Below, piece by piece: positions 55,801 through 64,000 of a stretch of 64,000 nt of DNA; positions within the stretch are counted from its first letter, which is position 1, and each line of letters begins with the position of its first letter. Origin of the DNA: Pararhodonellum marinum (GTDB lineage Bacteria > Bacteroidota > Bacteroidia > Cytophagales > Cyclobacteriaceae). The position numbers were made by a program, and so were the translations under genes. Location of the stretch: positions 682,001 to 746,000 of the forward strand of contig NZ_JACEFJ010000002.1 of NCBI RefSeq assembly GCF_015354735.1. Reading direction: 5' to 3'. The notes beneath the pieces are model-generated. The model was not told where the DNA came from. It saw nothing but the letters and a program-made list of their open reading frames with translations, and did no database searches.

Positions 55801-55977
55801 GGAGCCATCTCAACTGCAAGGTTCTTTGCTCAAGTTCAGAATCCATTTATTTTCACAGGATATACCGGACTTGATCCAGAACTTAATCAGTTCCAAGGTC
55901 AGCTAAGCTTTGGTGTAGACTGGAATGTGGCGCCGATCATCAGAACATGGTCTTTGGGTCTAAATGTCGGTTTCTAA
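52885..55977 (+). CDS. SusC/RagA-family TonB-dependent outer-membrane transporter
   Basis: The 1,030-residue product has a signal peptide ending VVAQ. A carboxypeptidase-regulatory-like beta-sandwich (about 24-105) and a plug domain (TEYQ... follows VVVGYGTQERREVTGSV) precede the outer-membrane barrel. The SusC signature VVVGYGTQ is a typical start of the plug region. SusC imports glycans or peptides with TonB energy. The next gene, 27 bases downstream, encodes its SusD partner. No hydrolase gene follows. ATG 52885 gives the signal peptide; 52,816 does not. Confidence 0.94.
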   Translation: MKKVLLGFALTLITVFSVVAQSRTVTGRVTSTDEPDGVPGVNVQVKGSTVGAITDLDGTYSVNVPDGSTALVFSFVGYLTQEVAIGNRTVVDVLLAPDVKTLSEVVVVGYGTQERREVTGSVTSIDNAAIENLVTPSFESQLAGRAPGVQITTPSGILGARPIIRIRGVNSLSGGANPLIVIDGVPLVDSDRSSVNASNPLANINPADIESFEVLKDGSATAIFGSRAANGVILITTKRGSTGKAQVSYNVSMGVNEEVNRFQVLNGDQFVTIANEKVTNAGGTGNAVQSGVNTNWQDFIFRNGFAQQHNLSIRGGSEATKYFFSIGFTDQESAIIANDLKRYSFRANIDHDISRRVRIGATTAYSYTEINGLNNGANSLSGAVYNATRNLPNVPIFDSENTAFDGFNVQPDGSTTGFAPNLVGPDNNIPNVAFALTNNIYRNRVHRINGATFAELDIVEGLTARSQIGIDLTLNDDFQSLDPRHGDGRGSNGFVFMQMAPVFRWNWTNTLNYQKIVAEDHTFNVTLGTEYQYTNFYNFSAQGTDFSDRFYIQRNLISGSYNNQFSGGGFSDIGFDSYFGRVNYSYRGKYLATVTARNDGMSQLPADNRRGWFFGGSVGWRISDENFFNSSVISDMKIRTSYAEVGNTEILDGQAFPYAGGFGPVLGGAGAGIGYSNVANNALGWERSAKFNIGLDMTVGQVTLMLDYFTNDVTDLVLNAPTASSLGVPGNSISQNIGSLINRGFELRALAKVMERGNFIWNTDFNFSFITNEVTNLISPITGTYNRTEEGRPMAELYGFTWMGVNAANGNPLYLRNDDVIQYNLQQGALGWRTYDANNPGDVSTAAAGGPTQDFLGNTLPKWYGGWTNNFSYNNFDLEIFLRYSGGNFIMNESYRGLLGQGFSNNHVDILNRWTESGQTTDIPRLYSGQDQNMWQTSASNSRFVEKGDFVRVQNIVLGYRLPSQWLSSTFNGAISTARFFAQVQNPFIFTGYTGLDPELNQFQGQLSFGVDWNVAPIIRTWSLGLNVGF

Positions 55978-56003
55978 TTTACAGCACTTTAAAAAAAGTA
56001 GAA

Positions 56004-57524
56004 ATGAAAATGAAAATTTCAACAAAAATAAAAGCCGGGTTGACGGGATTTGCCTTTATGTGGGCAAGCTCTTGCGACGTTATTGATACGCTTCCTGCCA
56101 CCATCATTCCAGATGCGGAGGCATTTGCTACCGCTGCCCGGATAGAATCGATTGTATTCGGTGTTTATGAGGCCGCTCAACGAGGGTTCTTTAATGGCTC
56201 TTCAGTAAATGGTAGAGGGTACCCTTTTGGTGCAGCCACTGTTCAGCAAGGTGATATGAGAGGTGAGGACATGTACAATGATCAATTGTTCTATGAAATC
56301 ACCTATACTGGAACCTACAATCCCAATACTGCGAACAACAACAACATGTGGAGTTCACTGTACAGGGTGATTAACAGGGCTAACATTACTTTAGAAGGTT
56401 TAGAGCCTGCGCTTTCTGAGGGAGTTCTTACCCAAGATCAAAGAAACCGTTACAGAGGGGAGATGCTTTTTATGAGGGCATTGTCTCATCATGAGGTATT
56501 GATCCACTTTGCAAGACCCTACACTGATGATCCAGGTTCTATGGGTATCCCATACCGTATCTTCCCTATAAATGATGTTCCTTTAGTAACAGAAGGTGAA
56601 GCAGTGGGTAGAACCACAGTAGGTGAAGATTATGCACAGTTAATAGCTGATCTTGATGAAGCGGAACAATTGCTTCCAGAAGGTGGAGGAATGGCTAGGG
56701 CCAATAAAGGTGCTGCAATAGGCTTAAAAATCAGAGTAAAGCAGCATATGGGTGATTGGCAGGGTGTTTTAACCGAATTTGCTAAAGTTACAGGATATGC
56801 TGTTACAGCCAATCCAGCTGCTCCATTTAGAGGGACATCAACTGACAACATCTTTTCTTTTATCAATTCAGCTGAATCAAACGGAACTGTGAACGGTGCT
56901 TTGCCTGCGATGTATGGCAATCCTGCTGATGGAGGAAGGGGACTTGTTAAAGTAAGTCCTTTGATCTGGAGATCAAACTTCTGGCATCCCGAAGATACTA
57001 GAAGGGAACTCTTGACCTCAAGAAATGCTGCTGGTATCTATTCGGCAAAATACATTGATCCGATAACAAGGGCAGATCCTACCCCAATATTGAGGTATTC
57101 TGAATTGGTCTTGACTGCCGCAGAAGCCAATGCCAGATTAGGTAACTTGGATGTAGCAGTGACTTTACTGAATTCGGTGAGAGATAGGGCCCTTCCAGCA
57201 AGTGTTCCTTCCTTTACCGCAGCTGGATTAGGTGGACAGGAAGGTGTCTTAACCGCCATCTTCAACGAGAAAAGAATAGAGTTTCTTGGTGAAGGCAGAA
57301 GATGGCCGGATATTCACCGGCTTTCTGGTGAAGGAAGAATGGACGGAGTACCTGCAAAAGCATCGTCTCGACAGATTGGAAACCTAGATTTCTATACAAC
57401 AGACAGAGTTATTCCAACAGACCATGCCATTGCATACAGTTCAAATGCTTTCATTTGGCCTATTCCTTTGGAGGAGATACTGACTAACGCTACTGCACCG
57501 ATTCCGCAGAACCCAGGTTATTGA
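56004..57524 (+). CDS. SusD/RagB-family nutrient-binding lipoprotein
   Basis: The 506-residue product has a lipoprotein signal ending WASSC. The SusD fold shows RYRGEMLFMRALSHHEVLIHFARPY near the middle, then a C-terminal region with LRYSELVLTAAEANARLGN and FNEKRIEFLGEGRRWPDIHR. It caps SusC and captures the substrate. ATG 56004 lies 27 bases after susC. The substrate is not shown by neighbours; a strong terminator follows. Confidence 0.94.
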   Translation: MKMKISTKIKAGLTGFAFMWASSCDVIDTLPATIIPDAEAFATAARIESIVFGVYEAAQRGFFNGSSVNGRGYPFGAATVQQGDMRGEDMYNDQLFYEITYTGTYNPNTANNNNMWSSLYRVINRANITLEGLEPALSEGVLTQDQRNRYRGEMLFMRALSHHEVLIHFARPYTDDPGSMGIPYRIFPINDVPLVTEGEAVGRTTVGEDYAQLIADLDEAEQLLPEGGGMARANKGAAIGLKIRVKQHMGDWQGVLTEFAKVTGYAVTANPAAPFRGTSTDNIFSFINSAESNGTVNGALPAMYGNPADGGRGLVKVSPLIWRSNFWHPEDTRRELLTSRNAAGIYSAKYIDPITRADPTPILRYSELVLTAAEANARLGNLDVAVTLLNSVRDRALPASVPSFTAAGLGGQEGVLTAIFNEKRIEFLGEGRRWPDIHRLSGEGRMDGVPAKASSRQIGNLDFYTTDRVIPTDHAIAYSSNAFIWPIPLEEILTNATAPIPQNPGY

Positions 57525-57548
57525 TTTTAATCACTTGATATACAGAAA

Positions 57549-57576
57549 GGCTGCCTATTTATAGGTGGCCTTTTTT
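57549..57576 (+). terminator. Rho-independent terminator of susCD
   Basis: ggctgcctat and ataggtggcc pair with two G-U wobbles around a 2-base loop and run into six T's, starting 25 bases after the SusD stop. Confidence 0.7.
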
Positions 57577-57620
57577 CATTCAGCGCAACCTTACCTTGTT
57601 AGTTTCAGTATATGAGGTAT

Positions 57621-58220
57621 ATGAAAAAGCTTTTTGTTTATCCGCTGTTACTTCTGGTTTTTGGTTGTGCTACTGTAAACATGAATTCCCAAAAACTTAC
57701 GGAAGAGAAAAATTTCTACAACAGGTACCTTGTGGTTTTTGTGGAATCACAAGATGATTTTAGGCGATGGGACTTTGACAACTATGAACATGTCATCATG
57801 AATCAATTCAATCACCTGGAAAACATCCGCTTTAGGGGGCAGCTATTCAGGTCTTTGAAAAGAAATCTTGCACCAGCTGTGGTATTGGATACCGATGAGC
57901 TTTTCCCTGTGCACAATGAGGTGTCTTACATGGAATTTAAAGACGCCATCGAACAATCAGGGGTGGATGCCATTCTGTTTGTTCATCTGAAAACATATTA
58001 TGAGGTTTTTCTGGGAAGTACCTCTGAACCTAGGGCTGTGGTCAATTCTTTCCTGATTGAAACCAAAAACTATGAAAACGTTTGGGTTTCCAATGCTTTT
58101 CTGAGGGGAGAACTGTATGCCGGATATGATGTATTGAACAACCACTACGCCAGGAAAATTAGCAAAGCACTTCGTCAAGAAGGCCTATTGCTTCCCAATC
58201 CTACCACAGCGAGATATTAA
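57621..58220 (+). CDS. Lipoprotein of unknown family (paralogue of the gene at 8,089)
   Basis: ATG 57621 gives a signal ending LLVFGC, then ATVNMNS; ATG 57612 would add three residues. The 199-residue product aligns along its length with the minus-strand lipoprotein at 8,089-8,715: CATxxMNS, DDFRRW...NYEH, LFP, YMEF, VDAIL and SFLIE...VW. No known domain is visible. It lies between susCD and DUF6702 and is convergent with the latter, overlapping by four bases. Function unknown. Confidence 0.75.
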   Translation: MKKLFVYPLLLLVFGCATVNMNSQKLTEEKNFYNRYLVVFVESQDDFRRWDFDNYEHVIMNQFNHLENIRFRGQLFRSLKRNLAPAVVLDTDELFPVHNEVSYMEFKDAIEQSGVDAILFVHLKTYYEVFLGSTSEPRAVVNSFLIETKNYENVWVSNAFLRGELYAGYDVLNNHYARKISKALRQEGLLLPNPTTARY

Positions 58221-58705
58221 AAATTCAAGGAGCCTGTTTCCTTTCTTTTATCAAGAAGCAGGCTCTTTGGTTTTTCATCCATGTAAAAATTCACAATGTT
58301 TTGCTGGTCTTCAAATTGAGAAAAAAGTAAAGTGTTGGTGATTTGAACCGATTTGGGTTTGGCTATCTTTTTTGCTTCAAGGTAAAACCACGCTGCATCT
58401 TCCTCCACCTCATGGCCTAAGTACATTAGCTGGACTTTTTTTCCGTTAATATGGATTTGGTTATGTGCAGTGAGGTAATCCTCCAGCAGTGCTTCCAACT
58501 GATCTGGATCATCTGGATTCAGAAAGTCGACTTTTTTATCGTATGTTTTTGCCAAAGCCACTTCAAGATCATCCCAAAAGATTCGCTGGGCAATTTCCAC
58601 GCTTTTAGCTTCTGGATTGTACCTAATATCCGTCAAGCTGATATAAAAGGGGTGAAAAAAGGCCACATATCCCCAAACTAGGGTAAACATGTAATATTGA
58701 TGCAT
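58217..58705 (-). CDS. DUF6702 family membrane-anchored protein
   Basis: The 162-residue product has a hydrophobic N-terminus (YYMFTLVWGYVAFFHPFYIS) followed by SLTDIRYNPEAKSVEIAQRIFWDDLE. The HPFY(I/V)S(L/V)TDI motif is the mark of DUF6702. The role is unknown. I chose ATG 58705 as the start just before this motif; an earlier start at 58825 lacks sense. It is divergent from the HupE gene, a pairing I recall as frequent in Bacteroidota. Confidence 0.75.
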   Translation of the reverse strand: MHQYYMFTLVWGYVAFFHPFYISLTDIRYNPEAKSVEIAQRIFWDDLEVALAKTYDKKVDFLNPDDPDQLEALLEDYLTAHNQIHINGKKVQLMYLGHEVEEDAAWFYLEAKKIAKPKSVQITNTLLFSQFEDQQNIVNFYMDEKPKSLLLDKRKETGSLNF

Positions 58706-58798
58706 TTGTTCAGATCTATTGTATATTTTGTGCAAATTATACATTAATATTGCAATCCCGAAAATGCAATGGGACCTTTTGATAACTAAACTTCCTAT

Positions 58799-59380
58799 AT
58801 GAGTCAATTTCAACTCTATTTTCAATTAGGTATTCAGCATATTCTTGATTTAAAAGGTTTTGATCACATTTTGTTTGTGATCGTATTGTGCGCCATCTAC
58901 CTAAGCAGAGATTGGAAAAAAATTCTGATTTTGGTCACCGCATTTACCATTGGACATTCCATCACTTTGGCGCTTGCTACTTTTAAGTTACTCAATCTGA
59001 ACAGCAACCTCATTGAATTTCTTATCCCAGTGACCATCGCCATTACCGCTTTGGTCAATATCATTAAACCAAAGCCATCCGGTTCCGGGGGCCTTCAGAT
59101 CAATTACCTATTTGCCCTTTTCTTTGGGTTGATACATGGACTGGGCTTCAGCAACTACCTGCGGTCTTTACTTGGAAGGGAACGATCAATTTTAGAACCT
59201 CTCTTGGCGTTTAATGTGGGATTGGAAGTGGGGCAGTTGGTGGTCGTGGCGGTTTTCCTTTTAATTTCATCAGTATTGGTTGGGATCATGGGAATCAACC
59301 GCAAAGAATGGACCTTAGTCGTTTCGGCAATTGTTCTAGGCATGTCCCTAATGATGATGATCGACGCCAAATTCTGGTAA
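58799..59380 (+). CDS. HupE/UreJ-family membrane protein
   Basis: The 193-residue protein has about six membrane helices and the family motifs GFDHILFVIVL, TAFTIGHSITLAL and FGLIHGLGFSNYL, each with a His. HupE/UreJ proteins are proposed metal (nickel or cobalt) permeases. The gene lies 59 bases upstream of the M1 peptidase gene on the same strand, so the two may be co-transcribed. The transported ion is inferred. Confidence 0.85.
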   Translation: MSQFQLYFQLGIQHILDLKGFDHILFVIVLCAIYLSRDWKKILILVTAFTIGHSITLALATFKLLNLNSNLIEFLIPVTIAITALVNIIKPKPSGSGGLQINYLFALFFGLIHGLGFSNYLRSLLGRERSILEPLLAFNVGLEVGQLVVVAVFLLISSVLVGIMGINRKEWTLVVSAIVLGMSLMMMIDAKFW

Positions 59381-59439
59381 AGAGGCCAAAACAATTTATA
59401 CATAACTTAATTATGAATTAGTTAATACAATATAAAATC

Positions 59440-61767
59440 ATGAAGCAACTTATATTAGGTCTAGGCTTGGTCATGTTGGTGGCCTTTTCAGTTACGGCAC
59501 AGAGAACAGAGCAAAACCACGGTGAGCGTTTTGAACAATTGGGGCCCATGTTGCGGTCTCCCAATGTGTATCGTACCGCATCAGGTGCCCCTGGTCACCT
59601 GTATTGGCAACAAAAAGCCAATCATGAAATTGAGGTCGAACTTAATGACGACAACCAATCCATTACTGGTAGCCAAAAAGTGACCTATATCAACAATTCC
59701 CCGGATCCGCTGTCTTACCTATGGATTCAATTGGACCAAAATGAACGGGCGAAAGATTCCAATACGCCTAAAATTGCCGAAAGTAAAATTAATCCCCGCA
59801 TGTCTTTGCGGCAACTGGAGTCGATTCTTTGGCATGACCAGGACTTGGGATATACCATTCATTCGGTCAAGGGATTAAATGGGCAAGCAATTCCGGTGAC
59901 CATCAATCAGACCATGATGCGGGTAGATTTACCCCAGCCACTGCCTTCAGGGGAATCCTTTGAATTCACCGTGGATTGGAGTTTTAACATCCATGACCGG
60001 ATGAGTTTTATCGGGGGTAGGCCTGGCTATGAATTTTTCGAGCAAGATGGCAATTACCTCTATACCATGGCCGAGTGGTTTCCAAGAATGGCCGTTTATT
60101 CAGATTTTGAGGGATGGCAAAACAAGCAATTTGTAGGAAGAGGAGAGTTTGCGCTAACTTTTGGAGATTATAAAGTTAAAATTACAGTGCCAGCAGATCA
60201 CATGGTGGGAGCCACAGGAGTATTGCAAAACCCCGAGGAGGTGCTCAGTGCCAACGAATTGGAAAGGTGGAATCGAGCCAAACAGACCTTCGACAAGCCA
60301 GTGATTATCCGTACACAAGCAGAAGCTGAGCGTTTGGAGAAAGGTAGGGCTCGAGACAAGAAAACCTGGGTTTTTCATGCGGAGAACGTGAGGGATTTTG
60401 CCTGGACTTCTTCCAGAAAATTCATTTGGGACGCCATGGCCGTGAAGCAGGGGGGTAATGAAGTAATGGCCATGTCTTACTATGCCAAGGAGGCCAACCC
60501 ACTGTGGGAACAGTATTCTACCAGAGTCGTGGCCCATACCCTCAAATCCTATTCTTCCAGAACCTTTGATTATCCTTATCCGGTAGCCATTTCGGTAGAA
60601 GCCACCAATGGCATGGAATATCCCATGATCTGTTTCAATTATGGAAGACCTGATGCTGACGGGACTTATTCCGATGCTGTAAAGTACGGGATGATATCCG
60701 TGATCATTCACGAAGTGGGTCACAATTATTTCCCTATGATCGTCAATTCAGACGAGCGGCAATGGACTTGGATGGACGAGGGTCTGAACACCTTCCTTCA
60801 ATTCCTGGCTGAACAGGAGTGGGACCGCGACTATCCTTCAAGACGGGGTCCAGCCCATAAAATAGTCCCTTACATGAAAAGTGAAAAACACTTGCTGGAA
60901 CCGATCATGACCAATTCAGAAAACATCATTCAATTTGGCCCCAATGCTTATGCAAAACCTGCGACGGCACTCAATGTTCTAAGGGAAACCATCATGGGCA
61001 GGGAGCTTTTTGATTTTGCTTTCAAAGAATATGCCCAAAGATGGATGTTCAAACATCCCACCCCTGAGGATTTCTTCCGTACGATGGAAGATGCTTCAGC
61101 GGTTGACTTGGACTGGTTTTGGAGAGGCTGGTTCTATGGAACTGAAGCCGTGGATATAGCTATCCAAGAAGTCAACTGGTACAAGCTTGATAACCGAACC
61201 GCGGCTCAAAAAAAGGCTGATGACAAAGCTGCATTTGACATAGAGGAGGATTTTATTACCAAATCCAGGAACAAACAGGATGTCCCCCAAACGGTAGTAG
61301 AGACAGACCCTGCTACCAGAGACTTTTATAATAGCTATAATCCCTTTTCGGTAACTCCTGAAGATGAAAAAGCTTACCGTGATTTTATGGCAGGTTTGAG
61401 CACAAAAGAAAAAGAACTGCTTAATTCCGGATTGAATTTTTATGAAATAACTTTTGAGAATGTAGGGGGATTGGTCATGCCATTGATTTTGGAGTTCAAC
61501 TATACAGATGGTACCTCAGAGGTAGAAAGAATCCCTGCGGAAATCTGGCGTTTAAATGAAACCTCAGTAACCAAAGTATTTGCAAAGAAAAATGAAATCA
61601 GCCACATTGTTTTGGATCCATTCAGGGAAACAGCCGACATTGATGAAAGCAACAATTCCTGGCCTAGACAATATGCTCCCAATCGATTTGAATTATTTCA
61701 ACAAAGGGGAGGGGTGAGAGGAGCTTCTCAGGGAGAGAATCCCATGAAAAAAGCAAGAAAAAAATAA
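59440..61767 (+). CDS. M1-family zinc aminopeptidase (secreted)
   Basis: The 775-residue product has a signal peptide ending VTAQ. The zinc site is HEVGH at 424-428 with the third ligand Glu447 in WTWMDEG, the standard M1 HExxH-x18-E spacing. The exopeptidase motif GAMEN has changed to TNGMEYP. The N-terminal half is the beta-sandwich; the C-terminus ends in a basic tail. It trims peptides in the periplasm or outside. A terminator follows at 61,783-61,812. Confidence 0.9.
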   Translation: MKQLILGLGLVMLVAFSVTAQRTEQNHGERFEQLGPMLRSPNVYRTASGAPGHLYWQQKANHEIEVELNDDNQSITGSQKVTYINNSPDPLSYLWIQLDQNERAKDSNTPKIAESKINPRMSLRQLESILWHDQDLGYTIHSVKGLNGQAIPVTINQTMMRVDLPQPLPSGESFEFTVDWSFNIHDRMSFIGGRPGYEFFEQDGNYLYTMAEWFPRMAVYSDFEGWQNKQFVGRGEFALTFGDYKVKITVPADHMVGATGVLQNPEEVLSANELERWNRAKQTFDKPVIIRTQAEAERLEKGRARDKKTWVFHAENVRDFAWTSSRKFIWDAMAVKQGGNEVMAMSYYAKEANPLWEQYSTRVVAHTLKSYSSRTFDYPYPVAISVEATNGMEYPMICFNYGRPDADGTYSDAVKYGMISVIIHEVGHNYFPMIVNSDERQWTWMDEGLNTFLQFLAEQEWDRDYPSRRGPAHKIVPYMKSEKHLLEPIMTNSENIIQFGPNAYAKPATALNVLRETIMGRELFDFAFKEYAQRWMFKHPTPEDFFRTMEDASAVDLDWFWRGWFYGTEAVDIAIQEVNWYKLDNRTAAQKKADDKAAFDIEEDFITKSRNKQDVPQTVVETDPATRDFYNSYNPFSVTPEDEKAYRDFMAGLSTKEKELLNSGLNFYEITFENVGGLVMPLILEFNYTDGTSEVERIPAEIWRLNETSVTKVFAKKNEISHIVLDPFRETADIDESNNSWPRQYAPNRFELFQQRGGVRGASQGENPMKKARKK

Positions 61768-61782
61768 GTTGAAAAGCAAAAG

Positions 61783-61812
61783 AGGCTGGTCAGTGGAGAT
61801 CAGCCTTTTTTT
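61783..61812 (+). terminator. Rho-independent terminator of the M1 peptidase gene
   Basis: aggctggt pairs with atcagcct with one G-U pair around an 8-base loop and is followed by seven T's. It lies 16 bases after the stop. Confidence 0.75.
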
Positions 61813-61858
61813 GTATTTAAAAAAAATGATTTCCACCGATGAGCTTTTGTCGTTGTGT

Positions 61859-63649
61859 TTACTCTGCAAACTGCAACCTGACCAAATTGGCATAGAAGCC
61901 GTTTTCCTGAGCAGCGAGCCAATCGTGGCTGCCTTCTTCTACAATTTTTCCTTCCTGAAGTACATAGATGCGGTCAACCTTTCGGATGGTTGCCAATCGG
62001 TGGGCAATGATGATGGTGGTCCTGTTTTTCATCAATACGTCCAAGGCTTCCTGTACCAAAGCCTCTGATTCGGCATCGAGAGATGAAGTGGCTTCGTCCA
62101 GAATTAGAATCGCTGGATCTTTCAATATGGCGCGTGCTATAGCCACCCTTTGTCTTTGCCCTCCAGACAATTTCACTCCCCGTTCTCCGACAAGCGTATC
62201 CAATCCTTCTGGAAATTTTTTGATAAACCTCCAGGCATTGGCTTTTTTGGCTGCCAGAATGATTTCTTCTTCAGTGGCATCCGGCTTAGCATAAGCAATG
62301 TTTTCCCTGATGCTTCCCCCAAAAAGAAGCACCTCTTGGGGTACAATGCCAATCTGCGATCTTAATTGCTGCAAGTTCCAATCCTGAATGGGCTTTTGGT
62401 CAATCAGAATTTGACCTTTTTGTATGTCATAGAACTTAAGCAACAGCTGGATGATGGTGGATTTACCCGCTCCGGAATGGCCGGCAAGAGCGATCTTCTC
62501 TCCCGCCCTGACATGGAAACTGATGTCATTCAAAACCGCAATTTCAGCTCTTGTAGGATAGGTAAAGGCAACCTCATGAAATTGGATCGCCCCTTCTACT
62601 TTGACTTTCTGAACAGGTTTCAGCGCCTCCTCAGGGGTTTCCCCCATGATTTCGAGCACCCTTTCGGAAGCACCAATTGCTTTCTGTAGTTGGCCATAAA
62701 TGTCTCCTAGACCTGCGATAGAGCCGCCAATAAAAGTGGTGTAGAGGACGAAAGAAACCAAATTGCCCACGCTCATTTCCCCCGACCCTACCAAGGAAGC
62801 ACCATACCACATCACCGCTACGATGCCGCCAAACAAGGCGAAGATGATAAAGGAAATAAAGGCCCCTCGGTAGGTGGCCGCTTTCAGGGCTACTTTGACC
62901 ACCCTATTCAGACCTTTGCCATACCTTGCAGCTTCAAAGGCTTCCCCGGTAAACGATTTGACGGTCATGATGGATTGAAGGGTCTCTTCTACTATTACAT
63001 TGGCGGAGGCCAATTCATCTTGGGTGGCTTTGGAAAGTTTGCGGATGAATTTTCCGAAAACCATGGCAATGATGACCAGGACCGGGAAAGTGGCCAGCAT
63101 AAATAAGGTCAATTTTGGCGTCATGACAAAGAGTACCGCTACACCGGCTACAAGTGTAATGATTTGGCGAAACAATTCTGCCAGTGTCACTGAAAAAGTG
63201 TCCTGAAGCATGCTGACATCCGAAGTGATTCTACTGATGAGTTCTCCGGTTCTTCTTCTGTCAAAAAAAGACATAGGCAGGTGGACCAGTCGATGGTACA
63301 AAGCATGCCGGATATCCCGCATGGATTTTTCACTGACTACTGCAAAAAGCCAAACTCTAAAGAAAGAAAATATACTTTGCACCAAAAGGATGCCCAAAAG
63401 CATCAGGGCAATCCCATTGATGTCATTGAAAAGCCATGGCTCTCCTTGTGCAGTATCTATCAGTTTGCCGGCGACATATGGGAAGGCCAATAAGGTAAGG
63501 CTGGACAAAAGCAGAAATAAGAGACCTAATAAAAAAGGAGTCTTATAAGGCCAAACAAAACGGAATATACCGCTTAGCTTTCCTAAATTTTCCTTATTTA
63601 ACTTTCTTTTTTCATGCGTTTCGAGTCCAACACCTCTTTTTTTCGCCAT
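61859..63649 (-). CDS. ABC exporter, MsbA-type (fused membrane and ATPase domains)
   Basis: The 596-residue half-transporter has an N-terminal six-helix domain (about 30-320, with the FFDRRRTGELISRITSD segment). The ATPase domain has Walker A GHSGAGKST, Q-loop, signature LSGGQRQR, Walker B ILILDEATSS and the H-loop AHRLAT. It probably works as a homodimer exporting lipid or a drug. MsbA itself flips lipid A, but the substrate here is inferred. It is convergent with the M1 gene. Confidence 0.92.
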   Translation of the reverse strand: MAKKRGVGLETHEKRKLNKENLGKLSGIFRFVWPYKTPFLLGLLFLLLSSLTLLAFPYVAGKLIDTAQGEPWLFNDINGIALMLLGILLVQSIFSFFRVWLFAVVSEKSMRDIRHALYHRLVHLPMSFFDRRRTGELISRITSDVSMLQDTFSVTLAELFRQIITLVAGVAVLFVMTPKLTLFMLATFPVLVIIAMVFGKFIRKLSKATQDELASANVIVEETLQSIMTVKSFTGEAFEAARYGKGLNRVVKVALKAATYRGAFISFIIFALFGGIVAVMWYGASLVGSGEMSVGNLVSFVLYTTFIGGSIAGLGDIYGQLQKAIGASERVLEIMGETPEEALKPVQKVKVEGAIQFHEVAFTYPTRAEIAVLNDISFHVRAGEKIALAGHSGAGKSTIIQLLLKFYDIQKGQILIDQKPIQDWNLQQLRSQIGIVPQEVLLFGGSIRENIAYAKPDATEEEIILAAKKANAWRFIKKFPEGLDTLVGERGVKLSGGQRQRVAIARAILKDPAILILDEATSSLDAESEALVQEALDVLMKNRTTIIIAHRLATIRKVDRIYVLQEGKIVEEGSHDWLAAQENGFYANLVRLQFAE

Positions 63650-63718
63650 TTCAAACTGTTTTATTTTTTCGCCTACAAATGTAAACTTTTTAAACCACTT
63701 AATATAACCTCAGGGTAC

Positions 63719-64000
63719 TTATGGTGTTTTCTTTTGACTTGAAAATACTTTCCCAACACGTCGGAAAAAAAGTTTTTCCTTTTCCCAAAAAAAGTGGAAT
63801 TGACCAAGGAGAAAACCATAAAAAAGCAAAATCAACTGGTATAAGGGCAAAACAAAAATCAAGTAGAGAACCGTCTTCCAGAATCCACCTTTTTCTAAGC
63901 TGATGCCCAAAAAATCAAACAGAGGTTTTTTGATAAACAACACGGTAAATCCAGTTAAGGCAAATACCAAAAGGACAAGGACAACTTGCCAAATACTCTT
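63719..64000 (-). CDS. DUF6787-like membrane protein (5' end beyond window)
   Basis: The frame is open to the window edge. The visible ~93 codons encode KSIWQVVLVLLVFALTGF, then two membrane helices (about FALTGFTVLFI and TVLYLIFVLPLYQLILLFYGFLLG), and a basic amphipathic tail (QFHFFWEKEKLFFRR). This matches my recollection of the small DUF6787 proteins of Bacteroidota. The role is unknown. The true start lies outside. Confidence 0.7.
   Translation of the reverse strand, partial: KSIWQVVLVLLVFALTGFTVLFIKKPLFDFLGISLEKGGFWKTVLYLIFVLPLYQLILLFYGFLLGQFHFFWEKEKLFFRRVGKVFSSQKKTP

Noticed and set aside
1-64000. CRISPR array, tRNA, rRNA, insertion sequence, prophage or integron
   Set aside because: I scanned for spaced repeats, tRNA-like cloverleafs, transposase or integrase motifs and terminal repeats and saw none.

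Overview
The window looks like chromosome from a Bacteroidota bacterium of the order Cytophagales, most likely family Cyclobacteriaceae (Algoriphagus/Cyclobacterium/Echinicola-like). This rests on protein content: a SusC/SusD pair, gliding lipoproteins of the GldB and GldJ type, DUF6702 and DUF6787 proteins, many short-signal lipoproteins, few recognisable Shine-Dalgarno sites and AT-rich intergenic DNA. I see no rRNA, tRNA, CRISPR array, insertion sequence, integrase or phage block. The genus is an inference.

Layout. 1-2,090: the 3' end of nhaA, a HIT-family gene with a puzzling start, a HicA/HicB toxin-antitoxin pair and a small membrane ORF beside possibly decayed coding DNA. 2,088-6,917: a 1,609-residue helicase joining an exonuclease-like domain, a RecQ helicase and a UvrD/Rep-type helicase. 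6,945-13,101: an SMP-30-like lipoprotein, a lipoprotein of unknown family, an S9 peptidase of the glutamyl-endopeptidase type and a GldJ-like lipoprotein. 13,288-20,484: mfd, a subunit III-like oxidase protein, hflK-hflC, an SRPBCC protein and a Fur-family regulator. 20,717-30,789: a two-DTG aspartyl protease with a PDZ domain, a multi-PAS histidine kinase, lemA with two TPM-domain genes, tspO, an internally duplicated secreted protein, a Rieske protein, a CsaA-like protein and a HisA-like protein lacking the first catalytic Asp. 31,084-41,095: uvrA, an ECF sigma factor with a tiny overlapping partner, an esterase-like lipoprotein, nth-asnB-glycosyltransferase, and gldB. 41,586-52,266: a triple-FAS1 lipoprotein, a radical SAM/SPASM protein, a complete RND efflux operon, a tandem Usp protein and a 2H phosphoesterase. 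52,885-64,000: susC-susD, a second copy of the unknown lipoprotein family, DUF6702, HupE/UreJ, an M1 peptidase, an MsbA-like ABC exporter and a partial DUF6787 gene.

How the genes work together. DNA repair is strongly represented (RecQ-UvrD fusion, mfd, uvrA, nth), but the genes are scattered. Cell-envelope functions dominate the rest: membrane proteostasis (hflKC, lemA/TPM), envelope proteases, efflux, SusCD uptake and lipoproteins tied to gliding or type IX secretion. Most of the window is ordinary core genome. The less ordinary items are the three-part helicase, the divergent HisA paralogue, the paired unknown lipoproteins, the sigma factor with a minimal overlapping partner, and the HIT gene without a clear start. 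I did not find a multi-gene system that I could defend as wholly new.
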